Below, piece by piece: positions 30,149 through 41,532 of a stretch of DNA of 64,000 nucleotides. This stretch comes from Microcebus murinus. Lineage: Eukaryota > Chordata > Mammalia > Primates > Cheirogaleidae. The translations under genes and the position numbers were made by a program. The stretch covers positions 82,876,001 to 82,940,000 of the forward strand of contig NC_134108.1 of the NCBI RefSeq assembly GCF_040939455.1, read 5' to 3'. Each line of letters starts with the position of its first letter. Within the stretch, counting starts at the first letter, position 1. The notes below the pieces were generated by a model, which was not told the origin of the DNA, did not search any database, and was given only the letters and a program-made list of their open reading frames with translations.

Positions 30149-30330
30149 GCCTGAGGTTGCCTAACCTCGGGGCCCCCTCTCACATCTCTGAGTCCGCCAT
30201 CACCCAGACTCCAGAGTGTGGATCCACAATAAAGCTGTGCATCTTGACCCAGAGCCATGTGGGTGTGCCGAGTCTTCTTGCCCTGGGGAAGGCAACGCAA
30301 GTTGGCCCTTCCATAACCAAACCACAGAAA

Positions 30331-30774
30331 TAGTCTGAAGCAACCAAGTCAAGACATTGGCTGCCATGTCTAATACCTCCACCATCTGCTGTCACTGCTA
30401 TTGCCACTAGAATGAATTCTCAATTATCTATTTCTTTGCCTCGCTCACTCCAGATTGAAGTCCCAGGTGAGACTGTCTGTCCAACACAGGACATACGCAC
30501 ACTGACTACCAAGGCTTGAGATAAGCAAATTGTTGTTCTTAGATTTCTGAATGTTAGAGCTGAATCCCACCTCCCACCAAGAGTTGGCAGATTCCCAATA
30601 TAAAAAGTCAGTTTAGAGGCTAGTCAGACACACACACACAAATGTCCAGCACTCCATCATTCAATTAATTTTCTTTTCTGCCTAAGCTAGTTTCAGGAAT
30701 TTCTACTGCAAAAATGATTTAGACCAATACATTAATCACACATTAATCAATAAGTAGCCAACATATCTTAACCA
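30331..30774. other. Intergenic, no gene recognised
   Basis: Possibly includes the end or flank of the preceding LTR-like block. A short CA run is at about 30629-30640. Nothing else is recognised. Confidence 0.35.
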
Positions 30775-30935
30775 CCAAGCATGTGCCAGGTACTTCATAT
30801 TGATTATTTTATTTAATTTCAACAATAATTTTATAAAGTAAGTGTTATTCTTCTCAGTTTCACAGATGAAGAAATAGAGGTTTAGTGCCAGTAAGTAACT
30901 TGTCATAGACTACACTTGTCATGGACTACTCAATT
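30775..30935 (+). repeat. MIR SINE
   Basis: 'catgtgccaggtactt', 'attttatttaatttcaacaa', 'gtttcacagatgaagaaatag' and 'agtaagtaacttgtca' occur in the order of the MIR consensus. One of the better preserved MIRs in the window. Confidence 0.75.
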
Positions 30936-31113
30936 AAATAATGACAAAGCAGTGTTTTAAATTTAAGTTCTTAACTTTTATAAGATATCGCTACCTACTG
31001 CCACTGCCTCATGTTTTTCCTGAATTCCTTTGAATCGTTTTCAGTTTTCTTAATATATTTTATTTAATATATCCAAAATATTATTATTTCAATATGTTAT
31101 CAAAAGATTTTTG

Positions 31114-31226
31114 TAGCTGAGCACAAGTGGCTCAGGCCTGTAATCCCAGCACGTTGGGAGACTGAAGCAGGAAGATGGCTTGAGGCCAGGAGTTCCACAC
31201 CAGCCTGGGCAACATAATGAGACTCC
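31114..31226 (+). repeat. Alu left-arm fragment
   Basis: 'agtggctcaggcctgtaatc' to 'cataatgagactcc' is an Alu left monomer. It stops abruptly at 31226 with no A-rich linker or right arm, and the next bases are not Alu. Confidence 0.8.
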
Positions 31227-31440
31227 ATTGTTCAGAAGGTTAAAGCTCAGATCAAGCCTCTTTGTGAAATTCCCACAGTCTCTGCCAAAGTGCTCTGGGA
31301 TTTCTCTGTAGACCTGGCCTATGTAGGACACTTGCATTATAGTGATCATGAGCCCAGCTATGGCATCCAGGACCGACAGTGGGCACGTGGCATTGGTGCG
31401 GGGTGTGCAGCAGCAGTGAGGAGCACCCCTTAAAATTATT
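31227..31440. other. Unidentified segment joined to an Alu arm, open on both strands
   Basis: About 214 bp of balanced GC directly abutting an Alu left arm. On the plus strand one frame stays open from 31233 to the TAA at 31430 (about 66 codons). On the minus strand a 129-codon frame (31089-31478) crosses the segment and runs into the reversed Alu. Neither product is familiar. Candidate origins are a retrocopied exon or a transduced segment; chance is possible. No function is proposed. Confidence 0.3.
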
Positions 31441-31744
31441 ATTGTTGCTTGCATCAAGTTACATACAGCCACTCTCACATAGTCACTGAATGATTTGACT
31501 ACCAGTTCATTGTATTACTACCACCTATATCCTCATGTCCTGACCCCTACATGGATGAATTCCTTAGTATCTTCCTTCTTTACCATCTGGATCCTCTGTT
31601 CCATTCTACATTAATCACCCACTTACTTACTAGATACACCTGCACATTGTCATCACCAATCACTGCAATGACTTCAAAATCCAAATTTAAATATTGTACC
31701 CTCTATTCTGCTTTCTCGGTTATTCTAGTATCCATAATGAAATA
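31441..31744. other. Intergenic, no gene recognised
   Basis: Spacer before an antisense L1M. The 64-codon frame at 31551-31745 has no recognisable motif. Confidence 0.35.
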
Positions 31745-32410
31745 AACTTGGGTTGTCTTTATTGAGTTATGAGTTTTTATATGTTATAGATACTAGTTTC
31801 TTATCAGATATGTGATTTGCCAATATTTTCTCCAATTTATCAGTTGGCTCTTTATTTTGAAATTACCTTGAAAATGTCTTTTGAACCATACAGTTTTTAA
31901 TTTGATGAAGCCCAATTTCTCTCTTTTTTCTTGTTTTCACTTGTGCTTTTGGTGTTATCTCTACAAGGCTTTGTTGACCCAATAGATAAGGAACATACAC
32001 CTATATTTTTTCTATGGGTTTTGTAGTTTTAGCACTTACATTTTAGGTTTATGATCCATTTTGAGTTACTTCTTTGTGTGTTGTTTGAGGAAGGTGTTCA
32101 ACTTCATTCTTTTTCATGTGAATGTAAAGTTTTCCTTGCACTATTTTTGGAAAGACTATTCTTTTCCCCTTGAATTTTGTTGTCACCCTTGTTAAATATT
32201 CATTGACCATAAATATTCAGTTATATTTCATTGATACATGTTTATTATACTGTATTGATTATTATAACTTTATAGCAAATTTCAAAATCAGGAATTCTGA
32301 ATCCTCCAAATTTGTTCTTGTTCAAGATTGTTTTGTCAATCTGGATCCCTTGTATTTCCATATGAATTTTAGGATCAGCTTGTCAACTTATACAAAAAAG
32401 TCAAGTGCAT
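31745..32410 (-). mobile_element. L1M ORF2 fragment, antisense
   Basis: Reads as reversed ORF2 end: 'tctccaatttatcagttgg', 'gatccattttgagttact', 'ggaaagactattcttttcc', 'ttaggatcagcttgtcaa'. Old and stop-filled. It lacks the L1 3' terminus, so it is an internal fragment. Confidence 0.85.
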
Positions 32411-34809
32411 ACATTGAACTTCTGTTCTTAATCCCATACCTCTCACTATAGATTTTCCTTGGCCTGACAAAACAAAAAATGTTTTTTGTTATTTCCATAT
32501 TTATCGAGATTAGGTTTGGAGTAATTATTTCTGTAGAGAGTTTTAAACTAAAGGAATTGAAGAAAATAAAAATGAGTTACAGGAAGTAAGATTTAAAAGA
32601 GTAAGGTTTACCTGGTATATAATGAAAAAGATGTTTTTGAAGGAAATTGGTTATTTTGCCCTTCGGTAAAATTATAAGTCCTATCCTGATACTTGAATTC
32701 TACCTGTGATTACCATCTTTGTTGCTCACTGGTGAAAGCCAAGCAATGTCTTAAGATGTTTCCAGGAAAGGACAGTCACAAATGTGCACTAACATTCATC
32801 ACTGTGCCACTTACTGATACCGACTATGGATTTTTGTTTTGGTTACAGCCTTAGATGTTGGGTTTTGGTGTCCTGTAGAATGGTTCCTCTTGTATCCATT
32901 TCGTCAATGACAATAATATAGCTGACCCCAGACTGTTTGCCTAAGATGCCTTCTAGATTGGCCACATATGCATACAGTCTGAGTTTGTGATTTTGTCAGT
33001 CCCCTAACTTGATCTGACTTTTATTTCTGTTTTATCAGATTTTGAAAAGTAAGAGCTACTTTCAGTGTTCAGTGTCTTTTACTTTAAAAGAGGTGGGACT
33101 GTTTTCTTTGCTCAGTAATCTGGGATCAGTTTTCTTTTTCTTAGTAATATTTGAAAAATACAGATGTTTAGATCACTGTTGCCTGAGTATGTTCTCGAAT
33201 GAAATAATTGTGTTCAAATGAAAGTTGCTGGCCAACAAAAGTATTCAATTGGCTAACAAAATTTATATCATTTTTAATGTTATATTTCTCTCTTCTCATA
33301 ATTTAATTTTTATGCATGTGATATGGAAAACTATCCTGCATATGCTTCTTTATCTTTGCTGCCTGTAGGCCTTCCAACTACTTTATTGAAGTATAGAGAA
33401 AAAAAGTATTCTTGGAATTTACTTTGTCACATTTCTTTTAGAAATCCTAAATTCAAACAGAAAGCCACCAGTTTCTCCTTGAGTGTTCATTCACAAGTAA
33501 TTTTCAAACTGTATTTGCATAACCTTTTAAAATTCTAATATACATATTTTGGAAAATAGATTTTAAAAGCATAAAAGAATGTTTGAGAGAGAATGAAATA
33601 TATCCAGATTTTTCCTAGCTTTCACTAGGTGGATTTTCAAGTCATTAATAATAGCATCTCCATGATACACAAGGTTATCTTATCTTCAAAAACGTTTCCA
33701 TAGTAAATGTGTTTGCTTTAAGCAAATGTCTTATAAAATATATCATTTATTTTCATGTTGCTATTAGAAATTATTGCTCATATATCTTTATATAGGTTGA
33801 GGGATAAAACATTGAAATAAACACATTTTTTCAAATACAACTATGTACTTCACTGTTGTTTTTATTGCTACTGATTCAAAATCTTCTTCTTTCCATTCAC
33901 TCTATGTGTTAGTCCTTCTTATTCCTCCCACTGCTTGACTATAAACTGCTCTTCACAATTCCTCACGATTTTACCACAATTCCCTTGTGAATTATATAAT
34001 CCACATATTACATAATTTATTTATAAAATTTGTATTTATTTTGTATGGTGCTCTTCTTAATTCTGTTACTTACTTCGTTTGGAGAGCAGAGCAAATACCA
34101 CTGATTGAAAATACCACTGTGTATTGTTGTAATTCCTTTTGTTTGTTGATGATTTTTAACAGCTCACCCAAGTACACTTATCATTCTCATATCAATGCCT
34201 ACATGATTCACCTGATTCTACCATCTGTTATTTCATAACTAACTCTCCAAAGTAGCAAGATGCAAAACGTTAGGGAAAAAAAGTCTTAATTGTTTTTCCT
34301 GAAAATTTAGTTTGTAGGGCATTGCAATTATTAAATAAATCATGCTTTTAAAGTGTTTCATCTGACTTCATGCTTACAGATAACAGAACAGTACTTTATT
34401 ACTCCTTCATGTCTTTGTTCTCCTATTCTTGGTTATACTGAGTAAAGAAACAGAAACTTTGTTAGCATAACAAATCAACAGTGCTATAACATGAGAGGTA
34501 GCTGAAATTAGCAAAGTAGAGATTTAGTTTTATCTTTTTCTCTCTGAATATTTGAAAATGTCTTATTCAGCATTCAAATTAGGAAATCGATGATTCTTTT
34601 TAAAGATGGACCTTGGAAGGAAAATGAAACCTACAGGAGCTGATTACAACACCAAGTTAGATCTAGGACTGCCCAAGAAATACTCAGGGTAGGAAGAGAT
34701 ACAGAGATTACATAGATATAAGGACAAAAGTATAGGATGCTGGAAAAGTAAAGGAAAATTCAATTACTGCTTTGGTGTGCACTTTGAAATGCCATAAATG
34801 GCTTTATGG
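32411..34809. other. Intergenic, no gene recognised
   Basis: About 2.4 kb, mostly AT-rich. A somewhat GC-richer patch at 32700-33000 could be an old retrocopy on the minus strand but has no frame I recognise. Confidence 0.4.
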
Positions 34810-34819
34810 TTAGTATTTT

Positions 34820-37314
34820 CTTTTTTTATTTATATAAATTTATGGGGTGCAAATGAAATTGTGTTCTATGTATAGAGTGTGTGGTGGTCAAATCAGGGCT
34901 ATTGGGATATCCCTCACCATTTACATATACATTATTTGTACAATATACAAATTTTACCCATTAAGTAACTCCTCATCATCCACCCCACTCCTTTACCCTG
35001 ACCCTTCCAAGTTTTCATCTTATATCATTCCACTCTCCTACTTCCACGTGTACACATTTTTTTTTAACAATCACTTATGAGTAAGGCCATGCAAGATTTG
35101 CCTTTCTGTGTCTGGCTTGTTTTACTTATGATAATGACCTCTAGTTCCACCTACATTGCTACAAAATACCTGATTTCATTCCTTTTTATGGCTATCTATA
35201 TAGTATTCCATTGTGTATATACCACATTTTCTTTACTTAGTCACTCATTGATGGAAAACTGAGATTAATTCCGTATCTTTCATGTCGTGAATAGCTTTAA
35301 ACTTGTGTCTTTTTGATATATTCATTTCTTTTCCTTTGGGTAGACACCCAGTGGTGGGATTGCTGAATTGAATGGTAGTTCTATTTTTAGTTCTTTGAGA
35401 AATCTCCATACTGTTTTCCATAAGGGTTGTACTAATTTACATTCTCACCAACAGTGTATAAACAATCCCATTTCTCCATATTCTCAACAACATCTGTTAT
35501 TATTTATCTTTTTAATTATAGCCGTTTAGACTGAAGAAAAATGATATGTCATTGTGGTTTTAATTTGCATTTCTCTGATGACTAGTGATATTGAACATTT
35601 TTCCATATATGTGTTGGTCATTTGTATGTTTTGTTTTGAAAAATATTCATGTTGTCCTTTGCCCAATTTTTAATGAAATCATTTGTTTATTGTTCTTAAG
35701 TTGTCCAAATTCCTTGTATATTCTGGTTATTGGTCTCCTGTCAGATGAGTAGTTCATAAATATTCTCTTCCATCCTGCAGGTTGTCTGTTCAGTCTGTAG
35801 ATTATTTCCTTCCCTGTGGAGAAGCTTTTTAGTTTAATTAAGTCCCATTTGTCTATTTTTGGTTTTTAGGGTTTTTTTTTTATTTTTATTTTTTTTGCTT
35901 TGCTTTTGAGCTTGTAGTCATAAAATTCTTTGCCTAGATCAATGTTCTAGGCTTTTTTAAAAGTATTTTTGTAGTTTGGGGTCTTACATTCAAGTCTTCT
36001 ATCAATCTTGAATTGTTATTTTATATATGGTGAGAGATGGGGTCCAGTTTCATTCTTCTGCATGTGGCAACACAGTTTCCCAGCACTGTTTATTGAAAAA
36101 GGTGTCCTTTCCCTGATGTAGATTCTTGGTACCTTTGACAAAGATCAGTTGGCTGTAAATAAGTGGCTTTATTTTTGAGTTCTCTTTTCTGTTCCACTGA
36201 TCTGTCTATTTTTATGCTAATGCCATGCTATTTTGGGTTTCTGTGGCCTTGCAATACAACTTCAAGTCAGGTAATGTGATGCCTCCAGATTTGTTCTTTT
36301 TGCATATGATCGCCATGGCTATTCAGGCTCTTTTTTGATCCCATATGAATTTTAGTATTGTTTTTTCTCATTCTGTGTTAAATGATGTTCCATTTTGATA
36401 GCGATTACATTGAATCTATAGATTGCTTTTGGCAGCATGGGAGCTCCAAATAAACACAATCAGAAACGTAAAAAGAGACATTACAACTGATACTGCAGAA
36501 ACACAAAAGATCATCAGAAACTATTATGAACAACTATAGGCTCACAAAGTAGAAAGCCTAGAAGAAATTGATAAATTCCCGGAGACATACAACCCCCAAA
36601 ATTGAATCAAGAAAAAATAAAAAACCTGAATAGATTAATAGTGAGATTGAATCAGTGACACAAAAAACTTCCAACAAAGAAAAGCCCAGGAGCAACTGGA
36701 TTCACAACTGAATTCTACCAAATGGACAAAGAAGAGCTGGTATCAATCTTCCTGAAACTAGCCTAAAAAATAGAGGTGGGAGGAATTCTCCCTCACTTAT
36801 TCTATGAGGGTAGTATCACCATGATACTAAAATCAGACAAGAATACAACAGAAAGGGAAAACTATGGACCAATATCTCCGATGAACATAAATGCAAAAAT
36901 CCTCAACAAAATACTAGCATAGTGAATCCCTCAGCACATCAAAAAGGTTATACACCATGATCAAGTGGGTTTCGTACTTTATGCAAGAAGGACTCCACAT
37001 ATATACAAATCAGTAAATATGATACATTACATAAATAGACTTAAGGACAAAACAACACAATCATTTCTATAGAGGCAGAAAAATCACTTGATAATATTCA
37101 GCATCCTTTCATGATAAAAACCCTCCACAAACTAACTATATAAGGAACCTACTTCAAAATAGTAAAGGCCATATATATCAAACCCACAGCCAACATCATA
37201 CGAGATGAGGAAAAGTTAAAACTATTTCCTTTATGAATTGAAACAAGAATGCCAGATGCCCATTTTCACCACTCCTATTCCCCATAATTCTAGAAGTCCT
37301 GGCTAGAGCAATGA
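34820..37314 (-). mobile_element. L1 with 5' inversion (twin-primed), first copy
   Basis: 34820-36440 is an L1 3' end in antisense (3'UTR, then ORF2 end: 'cacccagtggtgggattgctg', 'ccatttgtctatttttgg', 'gtgatgcctccagatttg'). At 36440/36441 the direction flips: 36441-37314 is sense ORF2 ('aaataaacacaatcag' to 'ctagaagtcctggctagagc'). Near-identical 10-mers, ttagtatttt (34810-34819) and ttaatatttt (37315-37324), flank the whole. Sense segment upstream of antisense segment in L1 coordinates, with some 0.4 kb missing between them, is the expected product of twin priming. Both parts are riddled with stops. Confidence 0.85.
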
Positions 37315-37324
37315 TTAATATTTT

Positions 37325-38212
37325 GGATCATGATAATACTCTGCATGTATTCCTGATCTGTTATTGGGAAACCTTGCATTCTTATAAAGAACTGTATGTT
37401 CATACTTACCCAGGCTAAAACCCAAAACTAAGGAATTGCATGAAGAGTGGAGACTTCAATTGGGAATTTAACTGAATCCTATTAGATCACTAGTTTGAAC
37501 CAAATTTGGTATGAACTGGTAGAGAGAAATGGGCCTGAACCTCTCATAAGTAGCAATGCTGGAAAGAGATGAGGTGGATGCTAACACAGAAACAGATCCA
37601 CAGGCTTCTGAGTAGTGTAAATTCCAGTAGTGGATAGTTAAGTAAGAAATATGGATCTAAATATTCTAGCATCAGTTTTTTATGCTAATCACCACAACAC
37701 ATTTTTTTTTTTTTGCAGTAGTTATAAGAGAAGGGACTAAAGGACAATGTTTTATATATTGTAAAGACCAGATTTTTACAGAAAGTTGCAATTTTCCTGA
37801 AGCGGGTGTAAAGATGTGCAGCATGACAAAGATGGTAGGATGTTCCAGGGATTCTGTGTTAAAAGACTGTGACTGTGGCAAGTAATAGATAAATTAGTGA
37901 GACTTCTGCTGGATTTGGTCAAGTATTAAGACATCATCACATTTTGGGGTAGAGTTGGGTGAAGAGTGGAGATACAAGACTTGTGCCAAGGGGGAACATT
38001 TTGAATACACTTTGGAGATAGCATAATAATGAAATTGATCAGACAAGATTCATAGCTTGGAGAAAGCTGCCTTGAGATCATGCTTAGAGTGGAAGCAAAA
38101 TGGATGTTTGTGTCTGATAGTGACTAACTGCAGGTTTTGGATAAGTCTTTAACAAGTTTTAATGAGAGTATTCTAGAATTGTGACTGTCCAACAGAGAAA
38201 GAAGAAAAAAAC
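37325..38212. other. Intergenic, no gene recognised
   Basis: No certain feature. Frames on both strands at 37672-37885 span a T/A run and are not protein-like. Confidence 0.35.
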
Positions 38213-38227
38213 TTAATGATCTATTTT
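38213..38227. repeat. Target-site duplication, left
   Basis: TTAATGATCTATTTT, repeated perfectly at 38765-38779, flanking the L1 between them. Confidence 0.9.
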
Positions 38228-38764
38228 TTTATTTTATTATTATTTTAAAATTATTTTTTTATTTCAGCATATTACAGAAATACAAATGTATAGGTTATGT
38301 AGATTGTCTTTGCCCCACCCATGTCAGAGCTTTAAGTATGTCCATCCTACTATATGTGCACATAAGTGTTGATCAGTTAATACCAATTTGATGGTGAGTA
38401 CATGTGGTGCTTGTTTTGTCATTCTTGTGATACTTCACTTAGCAGAATGGGCTCCCTCTCTATCCAGAATAATACAAGGGATGCTAGATCACCATTGTTT
38501 TTTGTGGCAGAGTAGAACTCCATGGTACCACATTTTACTAATCAACTCATGTATTGATGGGCACTTGGGTTGTTTCCACATTTTTGCAATTGTGAATTGT
38601 GTTGCTATAAACTTTTGAGTGCAAATGTCTTTTTTACAAAATGTCTTTTTTTCCTTGGGTAGATGCCTAGTAATGGGATTGCTGGATCAAATGGTAGTTC
38701 TACTTGTAGCTTTTTGAGGTATCTCTCCATATTACTTTCCACAGAAGCTGTACTAGTTTGCAGT
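38228..38764 (-). mobile_element. 5'-truncated L1, antisense, with perfect target duplication
   Basis: A T-rich tail followed by reversed L1 3'UTR ('cagcatattacagaaatac', 'caatttgatggtgagtac') and the ORF2 end ('tgggtagatgcctagtaatg', 'tccatattactttccacagaag'). Only about 540 bp of the element was copied. The perfect 15-bp duplication and close similarity to the 3' end of the L1 at 59923 mark it as from the same lineage of L1s. Confidence 0.9.
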
Positions 38765-38779
38765 TTAATGATCTATTTT
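38765..38779. repeat. Target-site duplication, right
   Basis: TTAATGATCTATTTT, the partner of 38213-38227. Confidence 0.9.
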
Positions 38780-38814
38780 GAAGGCAATAGAGTAGGATGC
38801 GTAGAGAGGATGAT

Positions 38815-39130
38815 TCTCAGATATAAGATGGAGTGAAAGAAACCACATACAAAAGAATATATACTGCATGGTTCATTTCATATAAATTCAAAAATAAGAA
38901 AATCAATCTCTAGTAGGAAAACCCAGGATATCTTTTTAGACCTGGGGATAGTGACTTAGTGAGGACATTCAGAAGCCTCTGGGAAGCTAGATGATGTTCT
39001 GTTTCTTGTTCTGGGTGTTGGTTCCATACATGCTTTCACTTTGTAAAAATTCATGTAGCTGAAAACTTATGATTTGTGCAATTTTCTATTTGTGAGTTAT
39101 TCTTCAATGCAAAATTTATTGAAATAATTT
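38815..39130 (+). mobile_element. L1M 3'UTR, sense
   Basis: 'acatacaaaagaatatatactgc', 'ttgttctgggtgttggttcc' and 'tgtaaaaattcatgtagctg' with 'ttattcttcaatgcaaaa' are the 3'UTR landmarks of old L1M elements. The truncated L1 at 38228 lies just upstream. Confidence 0.65.
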
Positions 39131-41154
39131 AAAAATCATGATTATGTAAGTATAGCAGGAGGACAAAAAAATATATATTAACAAATAGATATATCCTGAA
39201 GTTAGAGACAAGACCAGGAGGAGAATGAGCCTGTTGTTAGATCACTGCATTAGGGAAAAATGGAAATTGAGCGATGTACTCACCTTCTGCATCTGGTCTC
39301 TGAGATCTACCTGGACAAGAAAGGCAGTGAGTGTCTGCAGGGTGTGACAAGCTTGCTTGTTATTCATCTGAATTTTGTGGCTCAGAGCACAAAAAGAGGA
39401 GCAAAATATACTAAAATCCGACTCTACTTCTGTCCTCTGATCTCTGGTGTCACCAATTTGTCACACCCAAGAGGAAGCTAGTTGGAAAGGAAGACTGAGT
39501 GATGTGTTTTATAGGTGTCAGTCTTTCAACTATAAATCAAGGGCAGAGAAAAGATCTGGATGGACAAATAAAAAATAACCACAGAGAATAATTAGGTACC
39601 TAGTGAAATGCCTTGTTACTAAGGTTCTTGGTATACTTAACTTATTAAAATAAATATATTGACATGTCTTGGAATGCTTGCTTGCTATGCTTGATACAAT
39701 AGCAGGACTGAACTGAACCAGCTGAATTCCAAAAGGCTGCTGAGAGCTTACAAAGCTCTGGGATTGTTTGGAAGTCCACAGCTATCACATAGCTTGAGGT
39801 CTTCAAATGATGGGCAGTTATGACTCTGTACCTTTTAGTTATGTTCAATTTGGCTTCTGTGCCTGCTGTTTCACTAGGGATTGTTTCTCCTTAGCTACCT
39901 CTGTTTGAAAGATATCTTCCCAAATTAAAATGCCACTGCTGAACTGCCAACAGCTGGAAATGTGTGTTTAATTGTTCTACTAGGAGAGAAAACATGTTGC
40001 ACCCATCCCATTGGGACCATTGTCTTGCTTTCCTGGGATAGCTGACCGCATTTAATGGTGTGATTTGTGTTGGTAGAACAGCTTTGTTGTTGGTGATGTT
40101 GATTTTTTTTATGTGCAGAGCTAATTGTTTCAAACAATTAGATCCATAACCTTGTGCCATTAACAATTTTGTAAATAACTGAGATTCAACCTATACCCTT
40201 TCACTTAAATGGTGAGAATTCAGTGTGATTCTCGTCCATTAATTGAATCACTTAAGATAACTGTCTTGGTTTCCTCAGTTTTATTTTTAATGTATAAAAC
40301 AAGTGATTATTTTATTCATACTTAGTACACAGGTATTATTTTTACATTTTCTGTTTATACTTCTATTTTCTATTTTGTTCTGCATATATAAATATACATG
40401 TTTCATTATTCCAAAGCTTTAGTCCTCTCAAATAAACAAAATGTAGCAACTGTATCTTTAAATATTGGTTTTTTAACAACAGAATTTCAGATAATATAGC
40501 CTTTATTCAATGTATATTTATGGTTTGTAAATACACTATATGAACGATTAGAAATCTTAAAAGCTGTTTTGAATATCAATAATGTAATCATAATTTTCTT
40601 TGACATCAGAACTCATTTCATTAACAAAGATACAATTAAACTTGTAGCTTAACATTTGATTTTCAAAACTACACGTAATTTTAAAACTATTCAAAAATAA
40701 AATTTCCACAGTTGCAAAACATATTTTTGTATACTCACTGTTACTCATGATAAAAGTAATTTTACCAAATAGCTCAATATCTAAATCAAGTTAGATATTA
40801 AACTTCTGGTTAAGAAAATACTTGAAATTCTTTAATAAAACAATAAACAAAGAAAAATTATTTCAATATTGGTTTAAACAATCAGGCACATGACTCTGTG
40901 ACTCCTTAACCAAGGTGCTAATAATCCCTCCAGTTGTCCTCAATTTTTACCTACTTGAGCATTTGATTCTAAGCACTAACAGCGCAGTGACCTTTGGGCA
41001 GTATCCAACTACAAGTTGTCTCACTTACTGTATGTTACAAAGTTTTGGAAGAGTCATAGTCCATGCCTATTGCTCTCATTTTTTGCTATGTAGATTTCCT
41101 GCATAAGCTAGTTATTTTTAACTAAACAAGACCTAACTTGTGATATAGCAGTTT
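39131..41154. other. Intergenic, unidentified GC-richer patches
   Basis: No repeat I can name. 39260-39481 (73-codon plus frame) and 39645-40166 (overlapping minus frames of 67, 91 and 70 codons) are less AT-rich than the flanks. None of the products is familiar and no poly(A) tail is seen. The rest is AT-rich. Confidence 0.35.
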
Positions 41155-41170
41155 AAAAAACGACTGTTCT
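41155..41170. repeat. Alu target-site duplication, left
   Basis: aaaaaacgactgttct, repeated at 41517-41532 after the Alu tail. Confidence 0.92.
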
Positions 41171-41516
41171 GGCCGGGCGCTGTGGCTCACGCCTGTAATC
41201 CTAGCTCTTGGGAGGCCGAGGCGGGTGGATTGCTCAAGGTCAGGAGTTCAAAACCAGCCTGAGCAAGAGCGAGACCCCGTCTCTACTATAAATAGAAAGA
41301 AATTAATTGGCCAACTGATATATATATAAAAAATTAGCTGGGCATAGTGGCGCATGCCTGTAGTCCCAGCTACTCGGGAGGCTGAGGCAGAAGGATCACT
41401 GCAGCCCAGGAGTTTGAGGTTGCTGTGAGCTAGGCTGACGCCATGGCACTCACTCTAGCCTGGACAACAAAGCGAGACTCTGTCTCAAAAAAAAAAAAAA
41501 CAAAAAAACAAAAAAA
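41171..41516 (+). repeat. Young Alu SINE, sense, strepsirrhine type
   Basis: Complete dimer beginning ggccgggcgctgtggctcac, with CpG sites still present ('gaggccgaggcgggtgg', 'gagcgagaccccg'). The linker 'ggccaactgatatatata' and the right arm 'gctgtgagctaggctgacgcc' are the strepsirrhine form. An A-rich tail with C interruptions ends at the second copy of the target duplication. The internal pol III A box (tggctcacgcctg) is well preserved. Confidence 0.97.
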
Positions 41517-41532
41517 AAAAAACGACTGTTCT
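41517..41532. repeat. Alu target-site duplication, right
   Basis: aaaaaacgactgttct; the first As merge with the Alu tail. Confidence 0.9.

Larger units (their letters stand above)
29750..30330 (+). mobile_element. LTR-like block with promoter and poly(A) signal
   Basis: The block has a tandem 30-bp repeat at 29926-29985, a TATA box (TATATAA, 30142-30148) and, 80 bp further, AATAAA (30228-30233) followed by a GC-richer segment. This is the U3-R-U5 order of a retroviral LTR, with an enhancer-like duplication. I could not fix the ends: no matching TG...CA pair or target duplication was certain and no gag or pol is nearby. It is probably a lineage-specific ERV LTR. The 78- and 106-codon plus frames here are not convincing genes. 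Confidence 0.55.

Noticed and set aside
31233..31432. Idea that the segment after the Alu arm is 7SK, RNase P, MRP or another structured RNA
   Set aside because: I compared it mentally with these RNAs and saw no matching landmarks.
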